Shown in pieces: positions 63,188 to 64,000 of a stretch of DNA of 64,000 nt. The stretch is from Bradyrhizobium sp. CB1650 (GTDB lineage: Bacteria; Pseudomonadota; Alphaproteobacteria; Rhizobiales; Xanthobacteraceae): positions 1,703,501-1,767,500 of the forward strand of contig NZ_CP121695.1 of NCBI RefSeq assembly GCF_029761915.1, given 5' to 3'. The translations under genes and the position numbers were made by a program. The stretch's first letter is position 1; every line of letters begins with the position of its first letter. The notes under the pieces are model-generated. The model saw nothing but the letters and a program-made list of their open reading frames with translations, searched no databases and had not been told where the DNA came from.

Positions 63188-64000
63188 TTACGGCTTCGGC
63201 ACCTCGAGGCGGAAGCGTGCCGCGCCGCCTTGGCCGAGCGGTTTCTCCAGCTCCGGTAAGATCGTCCTGAGCTCGCTTTGCAGCGTGTAGGGAGGATTGA
63301 CGATCAGGAGGCCGGTCGTGGTGAGTGCACCATCGACCTGCGGAGCGACGCTGAATTCGAGACGCAGGCATTTTCCGGGCGGCTTTGCGCCGGCAGCGGT
63401 GCGCGCGACCAGTTGCGCCAGCGCGTCGGTGGCGCGCCGGCTCTTGGCCGGATACCAGATTACATAGATACCGGTCGGCCATTTCGCGAAGCCGCTCGAG
63501 AAGGCCTCACCCAGCCGCTCGAACTCGTCCTTGGCTTCGAAGGGTGGGTCGATCAACACGAGCCCGCGCCGCTCTTTCGGCGGCACGAAGGCATGCAGCG
63601 CCACCCAGCCGTCGAGATCGACCACGCGGGCCTGTTCGTCGCGCCGCAGCACATCGATCAGCGCCTTGCGCGCCTTCGGCTCGAGCTCGCAGGCGACGAG
63701 GCGATCCTGCGGACGTAGCAGGCCGCGCGCGATCAGCGGCGAGCCGGGATAGGCCTTGAGCTCGCCCTTCGGATTGAAGGCGCGGACGATGTCGAGATAG
63801 GGCTTCGTCAGCGCCGCGGTCTCGTTCGAAAGCCGCGCCTGCATCAGCCGCGCAATGCCTGTCAGCCATTCGCCGCTGCGACGCGCCTCGTCGCTTTCGA
63901 GATCGTAGAGGCCGGCCCCCGCATGGGTGTCGATGACGCGGAACGCGCCCGGCTTCTCCTGCAGATAGGTCAGGATGCGCGCCAGCACGATGTGCTTGAT
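63188..64000 (-). CDS. rlmJ: 23S rRNA m6A2030 methyltransferase RlmJ, 5' end outside window
   Basis: The frame stays open to the window edge, reading I-K-H-I-V-L-A-R before an internal GTG, so the start lies past 64000; 270 codons are present of about 280. Signatures are I-D-T-H-A-G-A-G-L-Y-D-L near the visible N-terminus and the catalytic I-D-P-P-F-E in the middle. T-G-I-Y-V-I-W-Y-P follows near the end. RlmJ methylates A2030 of 23S rRNA. Its stop is 254 bases from the cspA start on the same strand. Confidence 0.95.
   Translation of the reverse strand: MKHIVLARILTYLQEKPGAFRVIDTHAGAGLYDLESDEARRSGEWLTGIARLMQARLSNETAALTKPYLDIVRAFNPKGELKAYPGSPLIARGLLRPQDRLVACELEPKARKALIDVLRRDEQARVVDLDGWVALHAFVPPKERRGLVLIDPPFEAKDEFERLGEAFSSGFAKWPTGIYVIWYPAKSRRATDALAQLVARTAAGAKPPGKCLRLEFSVAPQVDGALTTTGLLIVNPPYTLQSELRTILPELEKPLGQGGAARFRLEVPKP

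Overview
The window looks like a stretch of the main chromosome of a Bradyrhizobium-type alphaproteobacterium (order Hyphomicrobiales). This rests on high GC, a long HisG beside HisZ, a CIRCE-controlled groESL, rhizobial-style small DUF proteins (DUF2076, DUF2093, DUF4170) and the lipid A/KDO cluster. GC-rich palindromic repeats like those scattered through Bradyrhizobium genomes also fit. I could run no search; species level is not supported. No tRNA, rRNA, CRISPR array, insertion sequence or prophage was seen. The first and last genes are cut by the window edges.

Layout. 1-5.4 kb: end of a META/HslJ-like gene, two exported or membrane unknowns, groES-groEL with its HrcA operator and promoter, and a lipoprotein. 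5.4-8.3 kb: cheZ, an L,D-transpeptidase and a DUF2076 protein. 8.4-13.4 kb: a deacetylase/glycosyltransferase pair, then hisZ-hisG and rsmE. 13.6-21.7 kb: a secreted unknown with ubiA, then a tightly overlapping run pmbA, IMPase-type phosphatase, DUF4170, acyltransferase, waaA, lpxK (outer-membrane lipid A/KDO assembly). 22-27 kb: small proteins and an accessory pocket of lower GC with a membrane pentapeptide-repeat protein converging on, and overlapping, a DUF2235 (Tle1-like) lipase. 27-36 kb: xseA, purD, a fluoroacetate-dehalogenase-like hydrolase, tadA, a pseudouridine synthase with a very long charged tail, rsmD and mutL.

36-40 kb: a ribbon-helix-helix regulator and a four-gene operon (cytochrome c, glyoxalase-like protein, Tat-exported small subunit, GMC flavoprotein) that resembles three-subunit FAD glucose/gluconate dehydrogenases. 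40-50 kb: arfB, an M16 active/inactive peptidase pair, lspA, ileS, ribF, cheY. 50-57 kb: HAD phosphatase, degenerate-looking EAL protein, winged-helix/TPR regulator divergent from a methyltransferase, and BrkB/holin-like membrane proteins. 57-64 kb: prmB, moaE, moaD, pgsA, uvrC, an outer-membrane beta-barrel, a cold-shock protein and rlmJ.

Most of the window is conserved housekeeping. The parts most worth a second look are the pentapeptide/DUF2235 pocket (23.7-26.6 kb), the dehydrogenase operon with a C-x5-C-x3-C motif and only a monoheme cytochrome (36.9-39.9 kb), the long HisG next to HisZ, the arginine/aspartate-rich tail of the pseudouridine synthase, the alpha/beta hydrolase lacking a nucleophile, and the EAL protein with a substituted metal ligand.
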